A stretch of 64,000 bases of DNA from Mesorhizobium sp. STM 4661 (GCF_000359125.1 NZ_CAAF010000061.1:62001-126000), one strand, 5' to 3'. Shown: positions 53,660-63,347, counted from the first letter of the stretch. Notes: a model not told the origin generated them from the sequence alone. A program made the numbers and translations.

Positions 53660-55033
53660 TCAACGCCGCGCCCTGCCGTCGAACTGTCGAACCTCGCCTT
53701 CTCCCCCTGAAAGTATCCGCTGCGGATTGCGGCTGAGGTCCGTCACCGCTTCTTCGATACGGTTGATCGAGCGGCGGCTGTCCTGAACCAGCGCCTCGAC
53801 ATTTTGCAGGCCCTGTCCGGAGAATCGCGCCAGATTGTCGGTAATGGTGCCGAGGCGGGCGTTCAGCGTGTCGGCGACCTGCTTGAACGATTTCAGCGTG
53901 TCCCTGGCATCGGCCATCACCCCATCCGCCTGGCCCGAGCCCAGCAATGTGTCGACCTTGGCCAGGATGCCGTCGACGCGCACCGAAGCATCGTTGAGAC
54001 GCTGCGCGAGCTGCCGCGCATCCTTGATCGTCTCGTCGATGTCGTCGGCCCGGTTGGCGAATTTGTCGGTCACCTTGGCGATATCGGCGGCAGCCTTGTT
54101 TGCATTCTCGCTGGCCTTCTGGATGTTGGCCAGCGCTGTGCGAACCTCAGCCGGATCGATGCCGTCGAGAACACCGTCGACCTTGGCTAGCGTGCCTTGC
54201 GTCTTCTGGGCGAAGTCGTTGATCGACCCCACCGCCGTGTCGACATTCTTGATGACGGTGTCGAACTGCTTCGAGGTTTCCTTCAGATTGCCGGTCACCG
54301 TATCGACATTGGCGACGATGCTCTTGATCTGATCCTTGTCGACGGCGTTGAGCAGCCCCTCGGCCGCCTTCAGCGTGCCGTCGAGCTTGCCGGAAACGCC
54401 CTTCAACTCGTCCGACAGCGAACTGACGCTGGCGAGGAACTTGTCGATGCCGTCGGAGTTCTTGGCCAGCGCGTCGGAGAAGGTCTGCACATTGTTGACG
54501 GTCTGCGTCAGCGGCCCGCGGACGTCCCTGGTGAAGCCTTCGAGCTGGGTGAGAACCGTGTCGGCGCGGGTGAAGATGTTCTGTGCCGTCTGCAAGAGGT
54601 TGGTGACCGCCGACGGATTGGCGACGATCTCGGCAACCTTGCCTTCCGCTTCCGCCTGGTCGAGAAGCTTCGCTTCCTTGGGGTCGGCGCCCTTGAGCTC
54701 GATACTGGCCTGGCCGGCGAGACTAACGATCCCGATATCGGCCTGCGTCGACTTGGTGATCGGCGTATTCCTGCCGATTTCTGCGTCGGCGATGGCGGCG
54801 GTCGGATTGTCGAGATCGATATAGACGCGCTTTACCTCGCCAACCTTGACGCCGTTGAACAGCACGAAGCTGCCCCGGCTGAGACCGGAAGCCGAGCCCG
54901 GAATGCGCACGCGCAGCATCGCCGTCTCGCCCCTGTCGCCGATCGCGGCCGTCCAATAGACGAAAGCGAAGGCCGCCAGAATCGCGGCCAGCGTGAAAAT
55001 GCCGACAATAACGTAGTTGGCTCTGGTTTCCAT
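53660..55033 (-). CDS. MCE-family (MlaD-like) membrane-anchored lipid-transport protein
   Basis: A 457-residue protein with one N-terminal membrane anchor (YVIVGIFTLAAILAAFAFVY) and an MCE domain at about residues 35-115 (LRVRIPGSASGLSRGSFVLF, NGVKVGEVKRVYIDLDN). A long helical tail follows and is far larger than the 183-residue E. coli MlaD. MCE proteins form hexameric rings that shuttle phospholipids between membranes. It starts 14 bases after the ATPase gene stop and precedes the lipoprotein. Confidence 0.92.
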   Translation of the reverse strand: METRANYVIVGIFTLAAILAAFAFVYWTAAIGDRGETAMLRVRIPGSASGLSRGSFVLFNGVKVGEVKRVYIDLDNPTAAIADAEIGRNTPITKSTQADIGIVSLAGQASIELKGADPKEAKLLDQAEAEGKVAEIVANPSAVTNLLQTAQNIFTRADTVLTQLEGFTRDVRGPLTQTVNNVQTFSDALAKNSDGIDKFLASVSSLSDELKGVSGKLDGTLKAAEGLLNAVDKDQIKSIVANVDTVTGNLKETSKQFDTVIKNVDTAVGSINDFAQKTQGTLAKVDGVLDGIDPAEVRTALANIQKASENANKAAADIAKVTDKFANRADDIDETIKDARQLAQRLNDASVRVDGILAKVDTLLGSGQADGVMADARDTLKSFKQVADTLNARLGTITDNLARFSGQGLQNVEALVQDSRRSINRIEEAVTDLSRNPQRILSGGEGEVRQFDGRARR

Positions 55034-55047
55034 TGCCTCACTTATGG

Positions 55048-55869
55048 CTATGCGCGCGCCGCAAGATCAAGTTGCCGGGCACGTTTTCCGCGGAAATAGG
55101 ATTTCACCCAGGGCTCCTCGCTTTTGAGCATGTCGTCGATCGTGCCTTCGACCAGCACCTTCTTTTTGCCGAGCACAGCCACCCGATCGCAGGCGGTGAA
55201 CAGCGTGTCGAGATCGTGCGTGACCATATAGACGGTCAAATCCATCGTATCGCGCAGCTTGACGACCAGTTCGTCGAATTCCGCGGCACTGATCGGATCG
55301 AGGCCGGATGTCGGCTCGTCGAGGAAGACGATGTCGGGATCGAGCGCCAGCGCGCGCGCCAGTGCCGCGCGCTTGATCATGCCGCCGGAAAGTTCGGAAG
55401 GGAATTTCCGCGCCGCGTCCGGCGGCAGTCCGACCAATTCGACCTTGAGCATCGCCAGTTCGTCCATCAGCTTTCGCGGCAGGTCGAGATACTCACGCAT
55501 CGGCACCTGCACGTTTTCGAGCACCGTTAGCGCGGAAAACAGCGCGCCGTGCTGGAAGAGGACGCCAAGGCGCATATCGATGCGAAGACGCTCCCTTTCG
55601 CTCGCTTTTTCGACATCGACGCCGAACAGCTTGATCGTCCCCGATTGCTTGTGCGTCAGGCCGAGAATGGTGCGCAACAGAACCGACTTACCGGCGCCAG
55701 AAGCGCCGACAAAGCCAAGGATCTCGCCGCGCCTGATATCGAGCGACAATTTGTCGAGAATGACCTTGTCACCGAAGGAGACGGTGATGTCGTGCGCCGA
55801 AAGCACGATCTCGTCTTCGTCGGCTTCCTCCGCAACCCCGGTTGCCTCTGTGCTGCCCTGCGTTGCCAT
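55048..55869 (-). CDS. MlaF-like ABC transporter ATP-binding protein
   Basis: A 273-residue ABC ATPase. Walker A is GFVGASGAGKSVLLRTILGL near residue 54, the signature is ELSGGMIKRAALARAL, and Walker B reads DIVFLDEPTSGLDPISAAEF. LSGGM is the MlaF/Ttg2A form. It starts one base after the permease stop and is second in the operon, powering phospholipid transport through the MlaE-like permease. Confidence 0.93.
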   Translation of the reverse strand: MATQGSTEATGVAEEADEDEIVLSAHDITVSFGDKVILDKLSLDIRRGEILGFVGASGAGKSVLLRTILGLTHKQSGTIKLFGVDVEKASERERLRIDMRLGVLFQHGALFSALTVLENVQVPMREYLDLPRKLMDELAMLKVELVGLPPDAARKFPSELSGGMIKRAALARALALDPDIVFLDEPTSGLDPISAAEFDELVVKLRDTMDLTVYMVTHDLDTLFTACDRVAVLGKKKVLVEGTIDDMLKSEEPWVKSYFRGKRARQLDLAARA

Positions 55870-55870
55870 G

Positions 55871-57055
55871 TCAGAACTCGATCGCCGCGTAGAACATGGC
55901 GAAAAGTCCGTCGAGGATGATGACCACGAAGATCGATTTCACCACGGAAGCAGTCACGTGCTGCCCGAGCGATTCGGCGCTGCCGCCGACCTTCATGCCT
56001 TCGACGGAGGCGATCGTGCCGATGATGATGGCCATGAACGGCGCCTTGATCAGGCCGGCAAAAATGGTGCTGAGATCGATGGCGACGCGCAGCCGGTCGA
56101 TGAAGGCAGCCGGCGCGATGTCGGAATAGAGCCATGCAGCCAGCATGCCGCCGCCCAGCGCCGCGAAATTGGCGATGATCGTCAGGCAAGGCAAGGCGAT
56201 CACCAGCGCGACCAGCCGCGGAAACACCAGCACGCCGATCGGATTGAGGCCGATCACCTTCAGCGCGTCGACTTCCTCGCGCATCTTCATCGAGCCGATT
56301 TCGGCGGTGATGGCGCTGCCCGAGCGGCCGGCGATCATGATCGCGGTCATCAGCACGCCGAGCTCGCGCAGGATCAGCACGCCGACCAGATCGACGACGA
56401 AGATGTCGGCGCCGAAATAGCTGAGCTGATAGGCGCCTTGCTGGGCGACGATCGCACCGACGATGGCCGACATCAGCACCACCACCGGTATGGCGCCGAC
56501 GCCCATGCGATCGATCTGGTTGAAGATCGCCGCCGGATTGACCGCATGGCCGCGACCGAGCTTCATCTGCGAGCCTTGTATCGTGGCGCCAAGAATGTTC
56601 ATCGAGGCCAGGAAATCGTCGCGCATCTCATAGACCCGCCGTCCAACCGCCTCGAGCGCGCGGATGATGATATTCGGCGGCCTGGCATTGCCGGACTCGG
56701 GCTCGCGCCGAACGGCGTCGCCTACGGCGCCGAGCAGGATGGAGGCGATCTCGCTTTGCCCCTGCAGGTTGATCTCGATACCCTTCTTTTCAAAGACACT
56801 GACCAGGCGATCGATCAGCCAGGCGCCAGCGGTATCCATCTTCTCGATATGGGAGAGGTCGAGCGTCAGCGTCTGGAAACCGCTGCGTTTCTCGATCTTG
56901 CGCATCTCGGCATCGATCAGCGCCACGGTGCGCGTCGTCCAGTTTCCGGTGAAGGCACAGCGCAGAACACCGCTCTCTTCACCAGCCTCAACACGCGGCC
57001 GGTGGTCGGCCTCGCTGGGGGTGCCGCTTGCGAAACGTTTGCGGGTGGTCAACAT
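55871..57055 (-). CDS. MlaE-like ABC permease with N-terminal STAS-like domain
   Basis: A 394-residue protein: residues 25-115 form a STAS-like domain (LTLDLSHIEKMDTAGAWLID), and residues 145-394 an MlaE permease with six hydrophobic segments (VGAIPVVVLMSAIVGAIVAQ, GRSGSAITAEIGSMKMREEV, DALKVIGLNP). The fusion of STAS to the permease contrasts with E. coli, where MlaB is separate. It is first in the operon; AGGA lies ahead of the ATG at 57055, chosen over a longer frame. Confidence 0.92.
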   Translation of the reverse strand: MLTTRKRFASGTPSEADHRPRVEAGEESGVLRCAFTGNWTTRTVALIDAEMRKIEKRSGFQTLTLDLSHIEKMDTAGAWLIDRLVSVFEKKGIEINLQGQSEIASILLGAVGDAVRREPESGNARPPNIIIRALEAVGRRVYEMRDDFLASMNILGATIQGSQMKLGRGHAVNPAAIFNQIDRMGVGAIPVVVLMSAIVGAIVAQQGAYQLSYFGADIFVVDLVGVLILRELGVLMTAIMIAGRSGSAITAEIGSMKMREEVDALKVIGLNPIGVLVFPRLVALVIALPCLTIIANFAALGGGMLAAWLYSDIAPAAFIDRLRVAIDLSTIFAGLIKAPFMAIIIGTIASVEGMKVGGSAESLGQHVTASVVKSIFVVIILDGLFAMFYAAIEF

Positions 57056-57133
57056 GGCGTCCTGTTTAGCCTGACGGGGTCGACCTGTCGATTTGCCGAC
57101 AAGCCCCTTGTCGCACAGCCGGAGCAGAAAAAT

Positions 57134-58117
57134 ATGGCGCGTGTCATTTCGGTCGAGGCCGAGCGCTTTCCCATAGCCGGCACCTTCACCATTTCGCGCG
57201 GCTCGAAGACCGAGGCCGAGGTGATCACGTGCACGATCAGCCAGGGCAGCCATGCGGGGCGCGGCGAATGCGTCCCCTACAAGCGCTACGGCGAAACCAT
57301 GGATGGCGTCCGCGCCGCGATCGAGGCCATGCGGGGACAGATTGCAGGCGGCATCGACCGGGCAGCACTGCTCGACGCCATGCCGGCCGGCGCAGCGCGC
57401 AACGCCATCGACTGCGCGCTCTGGGATCTGGAGGCGAAGGCCGGCGGCCGGCCGGTGGCCACCAGGATCGGCAGCGCCCCCCTGCGGGTGCTCGAGACGG
57501 CCTACACGCTGTCGCTCGGCGAGCCCGAAGCGATGGCCGCACAGGCCCGCGCCAACGCGGCGCGGCCGCTGCTCAAGGTCAAGATCGGCGGCGACAACGA
57601 TATTGCCCGTATCCGCGCGGTCAGGGAGGCGGCTCCGGCGAGCCGCATCATTCTGGATGCCAATGAGGGCTGGAGCGACGACAACATCGTAGAAAACCTA
57701 GCCTTTGCCGCGGAACATGGCATCGCGCTGATCGAACAGCCGCTTCCCGCGGGCCGTGACGGCATTCTTAACCGCATCGCGCATCCGGTGCCGATCTGCG
57801 CCGACGAAAGTGTGCACGAGGCGAAGGATCTCGGCTCGCTCGCCGGCCTCTACGATGCCGTCAACATCAAGCTCGACAAGGCGGGCGGGCTGACGGCAGC
57901 CCTCGCCCTTCGCGACCGCGCTCGCGAACTGGGTTTCGGCGTCATGGTCGGCTGCATGGTCGGCACGTCGCTTGCCATGGCGCCGGCCGTGCTCCTGGCC
58001 CAGGATGCCGATTTCGTCGATCTCGACGGTCCGCTGCTGCTGGCCCGCGACCGTCTTCCGGGTCTTGTGTACCGGGGATCGCTGGTATCACCCCCTGATA
58101 CGGGGCTGTGGGGCTGA
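57134..58117 (+). CDS. dgcA: Enolase-superfamily racemase/epimerase, DgcA type
   Basis: A 327-residue enolase-superfamily enzyme of the muconate-lactonising subgroup. The catalytic set is LLKVKIGGDNDIARIR (KxK), RIILDANEGW (Asp), IALIEQPLPAGRD (Glu), PICADESVHEAK (Asp) and VNIKLDKAGGLTAA (Lys), as in dipeptide epimerases and N-acyl-glutamate racemase DgcA. The neighbouring DgcN-type gene is not seen, so the substrate assignment is moderate; an L-Ala-D/L-Glu epimerase is the alternative. GGAG precedes the ATG at 57134. Overlaps the MFS 3-prime end by 30 bases. Confidence 0.8.
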   Translation: MARVISVEAERFPIAGTFTISRGSKTEAEVITCTISQGSHAGRGECVPYKRYGETMDGVRAAIEAMRGQIAGGIDRAALLDAMPAGAARNAIDCALWDLEAKAGGRPVATRIGSAPLRVLETAYTLSLGEPEAMAAQARANAARPLLKVKIGGDNDIARIRAVREAAPASRIILDANEGWSDDNIVENLAFAAEHGIALIEQPLPAGRDGILNRIAHPVPICADESVHEAKDLGSLAGLYDAVNIKLDKAGGLTAALALRDRARELGFGVMVGCMVGTSLAMAPAVLLAQDADFVDLDGPLLLARDRLPGLVYRGSLVSPPDTGLWG

Positions 58118-59305
58118 ACGCGCCGCAAGTCCGATCAGCGCCAGCCCGATCAGGGCGATCGGGATCATCGCAAAAAAACCGTCCACGCCGAAGCGCTCGT
58201 ATAGCGGGCCGGAAAGGAGCGTCACCACGGCGGTGAAAAAACCGTTGGAGAAATAGGCGATGCCTTGCGCGGCCCCGGTGCGCTCTTCCGAAACCGTCTC
58301 GCCGATCATCTTCTGCAGGCCGATCAGCACCAGCGCCACCGAAATCGCATGCAGCGTCTGGACGGCAAAAAATCCGGCGACGCCGAGACCAAGCGGCCAG
58401 ATCAGCGGGAAGGCGATCCAGCGGACGATCGCGCCGATCCCGGCCATCACCATGATCGACACGACGGAGAACGAGCCGAAGACACGGGTGAAGGCCAAAA
58501 ACATGCAGATCTCGGCCACCACGCCCCATCCCCAGAGCAGTCCGACAACCGAATCGCTGATGCCGATCGATTTCCAGTAGATCGACACGAAGCCGTAGAG
58601 AAACGCATGACTGGCGGTGATGACGCCGACGCCAATGGAGAAATACAGGAAATACGCATTGAGAAGCTTTGGCGCCGATTGCTGGATATCAGTGGCCGAA
58701 AGTGGCGAGGCGCGTCGGGGGCGGCCAAGGCGCGGCGCGATCAGTCCGACGGCAAGTGCCGCGGCAAATGCCACGAAGATGATCACCGGAACAGCTTCGG
58801 CGCTGGTCGCCGACAGGATGAAGCCGCCCGCAAGATTGGCGCAGAGATAGGAGATCGATCCCCATTTGCGCATGCTTGCATAGTTCGAGCCGAAGCGACG
58901 CACACCAGACAGCGCCAGCGAATCGGCGATCGGCGAGTGCGGCGTCCAGACGATGGCAAGAGCCAGCGACACGGCGAGCACCATGGCGTAGGTCGGTGGC
59001 AGGAAGTAGCCGGCGGCCAGGATCATCGATGCGGCGACCAGCGCGATATAGACATTGGCGCGGTCCCTCGCCCTGTCGGCGAGCGCGGTAAGCAACGGCG
59101 TCGTCACCACGCGCAGGAACATCGGCGCGGCGAGAATGACCGCTATCTCACCGGCATGAAAACCCTTTGCCTGCAGCCACAGCGGAAAGTAAGGCAAATG
59201 CGTGCCGAGCGGCACGAAAAGCGTGAAGAAGATCAGGCTCATGCGCAGCTCGAACTGGCGCGGCTTGACGAGTTGTTCGGGCGAAAGCGGCGGCAGGGAG
59301 GACAT
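58088..59305 (-). CDS. MFS transporter, HcaT-like
   Basis: A 405-residue transporter with about twelve spans. The N-terminus MSLIFFTLFVPLGTHLPYFP and the motif LTALADRARDRANVYIALVA resemble the 3-phenylpropionate/NupG-like MFS branch. SIYWKSIGISDSVVGLLWGW is also typical. Convergent with dgcA. The ATG at 59305 is used, but a GGGATCGAG site sits ahead of an alternative ATG at 59356. The substrate is unknown; HcaT-like family membership is only suggestive. Confidence 0.82.
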   Translation of the reverse strand: MSSLPPLSPEQLVKPRQFELRMSLIFFTLFVPLGTHLPYFPLWLQAKGFHAGEIAVILAAPMFLRVVTTPLLTALADRARDRANVYIALVAASMILAAGYFLPPTYAMVLAVSLALAIVWTPHSPIADSLALSGVRRFGSNYASMRKWGSISYLCANLAGGFILSATSAEAVPVIIFVAFAAALAVGLIAPRLGRPRRASPLSATDIQQSAPKLLNAYFLYFSIGVGVITASHAFLYGFVSIYWKSIGISDSVVGLLWGWGVVAEICMFLAFTRVFGSFSVVSIMVMAGIGAIVRWIAFPLIWPLGLGVAGFFAVQTLHAISVALVLIGLQKMIGETVSEERTGAAQGIAYFSNGFFTAVVTLLSGPLYERFGVDGFFAMIPIALIGLALIGLAARSAPQPRIRG

Positions 59306-59519
59306 CAGCAGGCGATCCGTCGGCGCGACATCCGGCCGAGTCGGCCAGCAGCGCATCTCGATCCCATAACATGCCGAAAAAGGTGGCGAAACCGCCTGGA
59401 CCAACGCATCGGCCCGAAAATAGATTCCGCTTTTCGGAAGGCACGATGCGTAGATTAGAGAGTATTAGGGTGTGTTTTGTGCATCCGAACGAACGCACGT
59501 CGCCCTAATTAACGCCGCA

Positions 59520-60335
59520 TCAGGCCGCCTCGACCACCCTGTCCTCGATGAGCATCGGGATGAACGGCTCGTCTGGCGCTTCAGGCAGGATATGCGCCCA
59601 GGTCAGAATTTCCATCCGGCCGTCGAAATGCTCGACCACCGCCGTGCAGCTTTCGACCCAGTCGCCGGTGTTGATATATTGCACATCCTCGAAATTCTCG
59701 ATCGCGGCATGGTGGATATGCCCGCAGATCACGCCGTCGACATGCGAGCGGCGCGCTTCCTCGGTCAGCACCGTCTGGAACGAGCCGATGAAGTTCACCG
59801 CCTTCTTGACCTTGACCTTGGCCCAGGACGAGAACGACCAGTAGGAAAGGCCGAGCAGCTGACGCAGACGCGTGATGACACGGTTGACCAGCATGGCCGC
59901 GTCGTAGGCATAGTCGCCAAGATAGGCCAGCCAGCGCTGATTGTGGACGACGGTGTCGAACTGGTCGCCATGGATGACCAGCAAACGCCTGCCGTCGGCG
60001 GTCTCGTGGATGGCGCGGTCGGCGACGACGATGCCGCCGAAATGCACGCCCTGGAATTGGCGCGCGAACTCGTCGTGATTGCCGGCGATATAGGTGATGC
60101 TGGCACCCTTGCGCGCCTTGCGCAGCAGTTTCTGGACGACGTCATTATGGCTCTGCGGCCAGTGCCAGCTTCGTCTCAGGCGCCAGCCGTCGACGATATC
60201 GCCGACCAGATAGATGATATCGGCATCGTGGTGGCGCAGGAAATCGATCAGGAAGTCGGCCTTCGCCGCCTTCGATCCGAGATGGATGTCGGAGATGAAC
60301 ATGCTGCGAAAAGTGCGGGGCTCTGCGCCTGACAT
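59520..60335 (-). CDS. LpxH-like metallophosphoesterase (putative UDP-2,3-diacylglucosamine diphosphatase)
   Basis: A 271-residue calcineurin-like phosphoesterase of the LpxH-like COG2908 group. The five metal-binding blocks are visible: SDIHLGS, VGDIVDGW, AGNHDEF, IHGDQFD and GHIHHA. LpxH removes UMP from UDP-2,3-diacylglucosamine in lipid A synthesis; this identity is a family inference. The ATG at 60335 is chosen over 60386 because of GGTGACG ahead. Divergent from the SDR gene with 116 bases between. Confidence 0.85.
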   Translation of the reverse strand: MSGAEPRTFRSMFISDIHLGSKAAKADFLIDFLRHHDADIIYLVGDIVDGWRLRRSWHWPQSHNDVVQKLLRKARKGASITYIAGNHDEFARQFQGVHFGGIVVADRAIHETADGRRLLVIHGDQFDTVVHNQRWLAYLGDYAYDAAMLVNRVITRLRQLLGLSYWSFSSWAKVKVKKAVNFIGSFQTVLTEEARRSHVDGVICGHIHHAAIENFEDVQYINTGDWVESCTAVVEHFDGRMEILTWAHILPEAPDEPFIPMLIEDRVVEAA

Positions 60336-60451
60336 CAGATCGTCACCGTTGCTTTCGAGCAGCCTATGCCCCGATTCATGCAACAATCGTATGACGGTTG
60401 CGATTAGGCCAGTCCGAAGAGTAGGTTGCCGCCACTCAGAGGAGAAAAAAC

Positions 60452-61231
60452 ATGGATCTCGGCATTCGCGGCAAGAAGGCCATCGTCTGCGCTTCGAGCA
60501 AGGGCTTAGGGCGCGGCTGCGCCATGGCGCTGGCCGAGGCCGGCTGTGATCTGGTCGTCAATGGGCGCAATGCCGAGCTGCTGGCGAAAACCGCCGCCGA
60601 GCTGCGCGAGCGATTCGGCGTGAAGGTGACGGAGATCGTCGGCGACGTATCGAAGCCCGAAGTGCAGAAGGCGCTGCTCGCCGCCTGCCCTGATCCCGAC
60701 ATCCTCGTCAACAACAATGGCGGACCGCCATATCGCGATTTTCGCGAGCTCGATCGCGAAAAGATCCTCGAGGGCGTCACCCAGAACATGGTGACCCCGA
60801 TCGAGCTGATTAAGGCTGTCATCGACGGCATGGCGGCGCGTGGCTTCGGCCGCATCGTCAACATCACCTCGCTATCGGTCTATGTGCCGATCCCCGGCCT
60901 CGATTTGTCGTCGGGCGCGCGCGCCGGCCTGACCTCGTTTCTTGCCGGCGTGGCGCGGACGGTGATGGACCGTAACGTGACGATCAACAACATGCTGCCG
61001 GGCAAGCTCGACACCGACCGGCTGCGCGGTCCGCATGAACCCGGCAGCGTTGAAGACCCTGCTGCCGCTGCTGCGCGCAAGGCCCAGGCAGCAGCCAATG
61101 TCCCGGCAAAGCGGCTCGGAACACCGGAGGAGTTCGGCCAGATCTGCGCTTTCCTGTGCTCGGTCCATGCCGGCTATCTGACCGGGCAGAACATACCGGT
61201 GGACGGCGGTCTCTACGTCAGCGCGTTCTAG
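60452..61231 (+). CDS. Atypical SDR-family oxidoreductase
   Basis: A 259-residue Rossmann protein. The dinucleotide site is AIVCASSKGLGRGCAMALAE (TGxxxGxG-like), and the structural NNNGGPP is present. The catalytic region reads ITSLSVYVPIPGLDLSSGAR: the classic YxxxK is replaced at the expected spacing by SxxxR, as in a known divergent FabG-like subgroup. Activity is therefore uncertain. A GGAG site precedes the ATG. Its substrate is unknown. Confidence 0.85.
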   Translation: MDLGIRGKKAIVCASSKGLGRGCAMALAEAGCDLVVNGRNAELLAKTAAELRERFGVKVTEIVGDVSKPEVQKALLAACPDPDILVNNNGGPPYRDFRELDREKILEGVTQNMVTPIELIKAVIDGMAARGFGRIVNITSLSVYVPIPGLDLSSGARAGLTSFLAGVARTVMDRNVTINNMLPGKLDTDRLRGPHEPGSVEDPAAAAARKAQAAANVPAKRLGTPEEFGQICAFLCSVHAGYLTGQNIPVDGGLYVSAF

Positions 61232-61295
61232 TACCTAGCGCTTGGTACCCGCTGGGAACGCCGGGACGCGATCCACCGGTATGTTCTGGCCGCCG

Positions 61296-62264
61296 CTACA
61301 GTTCATAGGCCCATTCGGCCGGCACGAAGCGATAGGCTTGGCCGTCGCGCGCGACATGTCCGAAACCGGGGAACGGCAAATGCATTCCGGCGATCAGCAT
61401 CCGGTCGGCAGCGACCCGGTCGAGCGTCCGCTTACGCGTTTCGGCGGCCAGTTTGGAATCGACATCGAACGCGATGCTCCAGTCCGGACGGGCGAACTGA
61501 TAAGTCGCCATATGCACGACATCGCCCCAAACGAACAGCGCGTCACCGTCCGATTCGACGATGAAGCCGGCATGGCCCGGAGTGTGGCCGGGCAATGGCA
61601 CTGTGCGGATCGAGCCGACCGCCTCGCGCTCGCCGTCCACTTGCCGCAGGCGGTCCGCATAAGCGGCGGCGGCCCGGCGTGCCCCGATAAAGAACGGCTT
61701 TGCCTCGTCCGGCGCTTGGTTCATGTTCGCGTCGTCGTGCCAGAAGGCGTAATCAGTGGCGGTGACGACGAGCTCCGCATTGGGAAACAGCGCCTCGCCG
61801 GCGGAGGTCAGAACCCCGTTGATATGGTCGGGATGCATGTGGGTGATCAGCAAAGTGTCGACTTGGTCGGGAGCAACGCCGGCGGCCTGCAAAGCCACGG
61901 GAAGATGGCCGAGCGCCGGACCCCTGCCGTCCGACATACCGGCGTCGATGAGCACAAGCCGGTCTCCGAGATTGACGAGATAGGCATTGACGGGCGTGCG
62001 CCGCGGTCCGGGCTTGTCAAAGCTGGCCTCCGCCAGACGCCCCGCCTCGGCGTCAACGAGGCCGATGAAAAGCTCGGATTTAATGTCGACATAGCCGTCC
62101 AGCAGCGCCGTGACCTCGATCGAACCCACCTTACGGCGCAGAACGCCAACGGTGGGGGCATCAGCCAGTGGCGCGCGGGCCAGTGCCGGAACGGAGGCGC
62201 CGGCTAGAAGGACGCCCCCGGCTAGGCCGGCACTGGCGAGAAAATGGCGGCGGGAAAGCGTCAT
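61296..62264 (-). CDS. Tat-exported metallo-beta-lactamase-fold hydrolase
   Basis: A 322-residue MBL-fold protein with a twin-arginine signal (TLSRRHFLASAGLAGGVLLA), cut near ALARAPL. The zinc motif is LITHMHPDHINGVL, the later VPLPGHTPGHAGF and FVWGDVVHM supplying other ligands. The fold includes lactonases and many hydrolases; none is chosen. The ATG at 62264 starts the Tat signal. It is divergent from the LysR gene 139 bases away, so LysR probably regulates it. Confidence 0.88.
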   Translation of the reverse strand: MTLSRRHFLASAGLAGGVLLAGASVPALARAPLADAPTVGVLRRKVGSIEVTALLDGYVDIKSELFIGLVDAEAGRLAEASFDKPGPRRTPVNAYLVNLGDRLVLIDAGMSDGRGPALGHLPVALQAAGVAPDQVDTLLITHMHPDHINGVLTSAGEALFPNAELVVTATDYAFWHDDANMNQAPDEAKPFFIGARRAAAAYADRLRQVDGEREAVGSIRTVPLPGHTPGHAGFIVESDGDALFVWGDVVHMATYQFARPDWSIAFDVDSKLAAETRKRTLDRVAADRMLIAGMHLPFPGFGHVARDGQAYRFVPAEWAYEL

Positions 62265-62402
62265 GGCATCATCTCCGGTTGGGATCATAGAGCTGCGGGC
62301 AGAGCGAGTCGGGTCTACTTCATAGATTCAGCTTTTTGAACTTGCCGGTTTCTTATATTGGCTATTACTCTTGCTTATTAATCACGACGGGGAGTTGCCA
62401 TC

Positions 62403-63347
62403 ATGGACCGCTTGACCGAGCTCACCAGCTTCATACATGCCTCCGAAAGCGGCAGCTTCTCGGCAGCGGCACGCGAATTGGGCTTGAGCCAGCCGGCCGT
62501 CAGCCAGCAGATCCGCGCACTGGAAAAACGCCTCGGCGTCCGGCTTTTTGACCGCACAACCCGGTATGTTTCTCCGACGGAAGCTGGCCGGCGCTATTTG
62601 GAGCGTGCCCGCGACATCATCGAGCGCCTCGAAGAGGCGGACCGCAGCGTCGGTTGTCTCGAATCAAAGATGTGCGGACGCCTTGCTGTCGGCGCGCCGG
62701 CCAGCTTCGGTGCCGGTGTGCTCGGCAACTATCTAATCGAGTTCAAGCGCACCTATCCGGAACTGATATTCGACGTGGCGCTGACCGACAGCTTCGTCGA
62801 CGTGATCGCAGAAAGGCTCGACGTCGTGATCCGCATGGGGACCATCAACGACAATCGGCTGATCGTGCGCAAGCTCGGGATGATGGAGCGACGCCTTGCG
62901 GCAACGCCGGACTATCTCGACCGGATGGGACGGCCGCGGCGCCCACAGGATCTTGCCGAGCATGACTACCTGCTTTATGCCCATATCACGACCCGCGATA
63001 TCGTGCCGCTCACCGGCCCAGGCGGCGAAAAGGCCGAGGTGCGGATCCGGCCGACCATGTGCTCCAACAATTCGCTCCTTAACCAGCAGGCACTGCTGTT
63101 TGGCATCGGCATCGGCCTAGGGCACAAGGTGATGCTCGACCCGCTCGTCGCCCGAGGGCGGCTCGAATATGTGCTGCCGGACTGGCACTACGCACCGCAC
63201 CACGTGCATGCGGTCTATCCGTCGAACCGCTTCATTCCATTGAAGGTCAGGCGGTTCGTTGACGGTTTCACCGAGCACCTCGCCGCGATGGGTGCGCTCG
63301 TCGATGACAAAAAAGCATATACATCCAAGGAAACGGCGCCGGCCTAG
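62403..63347 (+). CDS. LysR-family transcriptional regulator
   Basis: A 314-residue LysR protein. The winged helix-turn-helix is AARELGLSQPAVSQQIRALE in residues about 23-42, followed by a periplasmic-binding-like effector domain (GRLAVGAPASFGAGVLGNYL). It is divergent from the metallo-beta-lactamase-fold gene, the classical arrangement for a LysR and its target. GGGGAG lies upstream of the ATG. The effector is unknown. Confidence 0.93.
   Translation: MDRLTELTSFIHASESGSFSAAARELGLSQPAVSQQIRALEKRLGVRLFDRTTRYVSPTEAGRRYLERARDIIERLEEADRSVGCLESKMCGRLAVGAPASFGAGVLGNYLIEFKRTYPELIFDVALTDSFVDVIAERLDVVIRMGTINDNRLIVRKLGMMERRLAATPDYLDRMGRPRRPQDLAEHDYLLYAHITTRDIVPLTGPGGEKAEVRIRPTMCSNNSLLNQQALLFGIGIGLGHKVMLDPLVARGRLEYVLPDWHYAPHHVHAVYPSNRFIPLKVRRFVDGFTEHLAAMGALVDDKKAYTSKETAPA

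Noticed and set aside
55259..58117. 952-residue open frame running through mlaF, mlaE and dgcA
   Set aside because: Only its last 327 residues (from 57134) form a real protein, DgcA; the rest is antisense to the Mla-type genes.
61232..61295. Hairpin GTACC...GGTAC after the SDR gene
   Set aside because: Only a five-base stem with no T-run, too weak to call a terminator.
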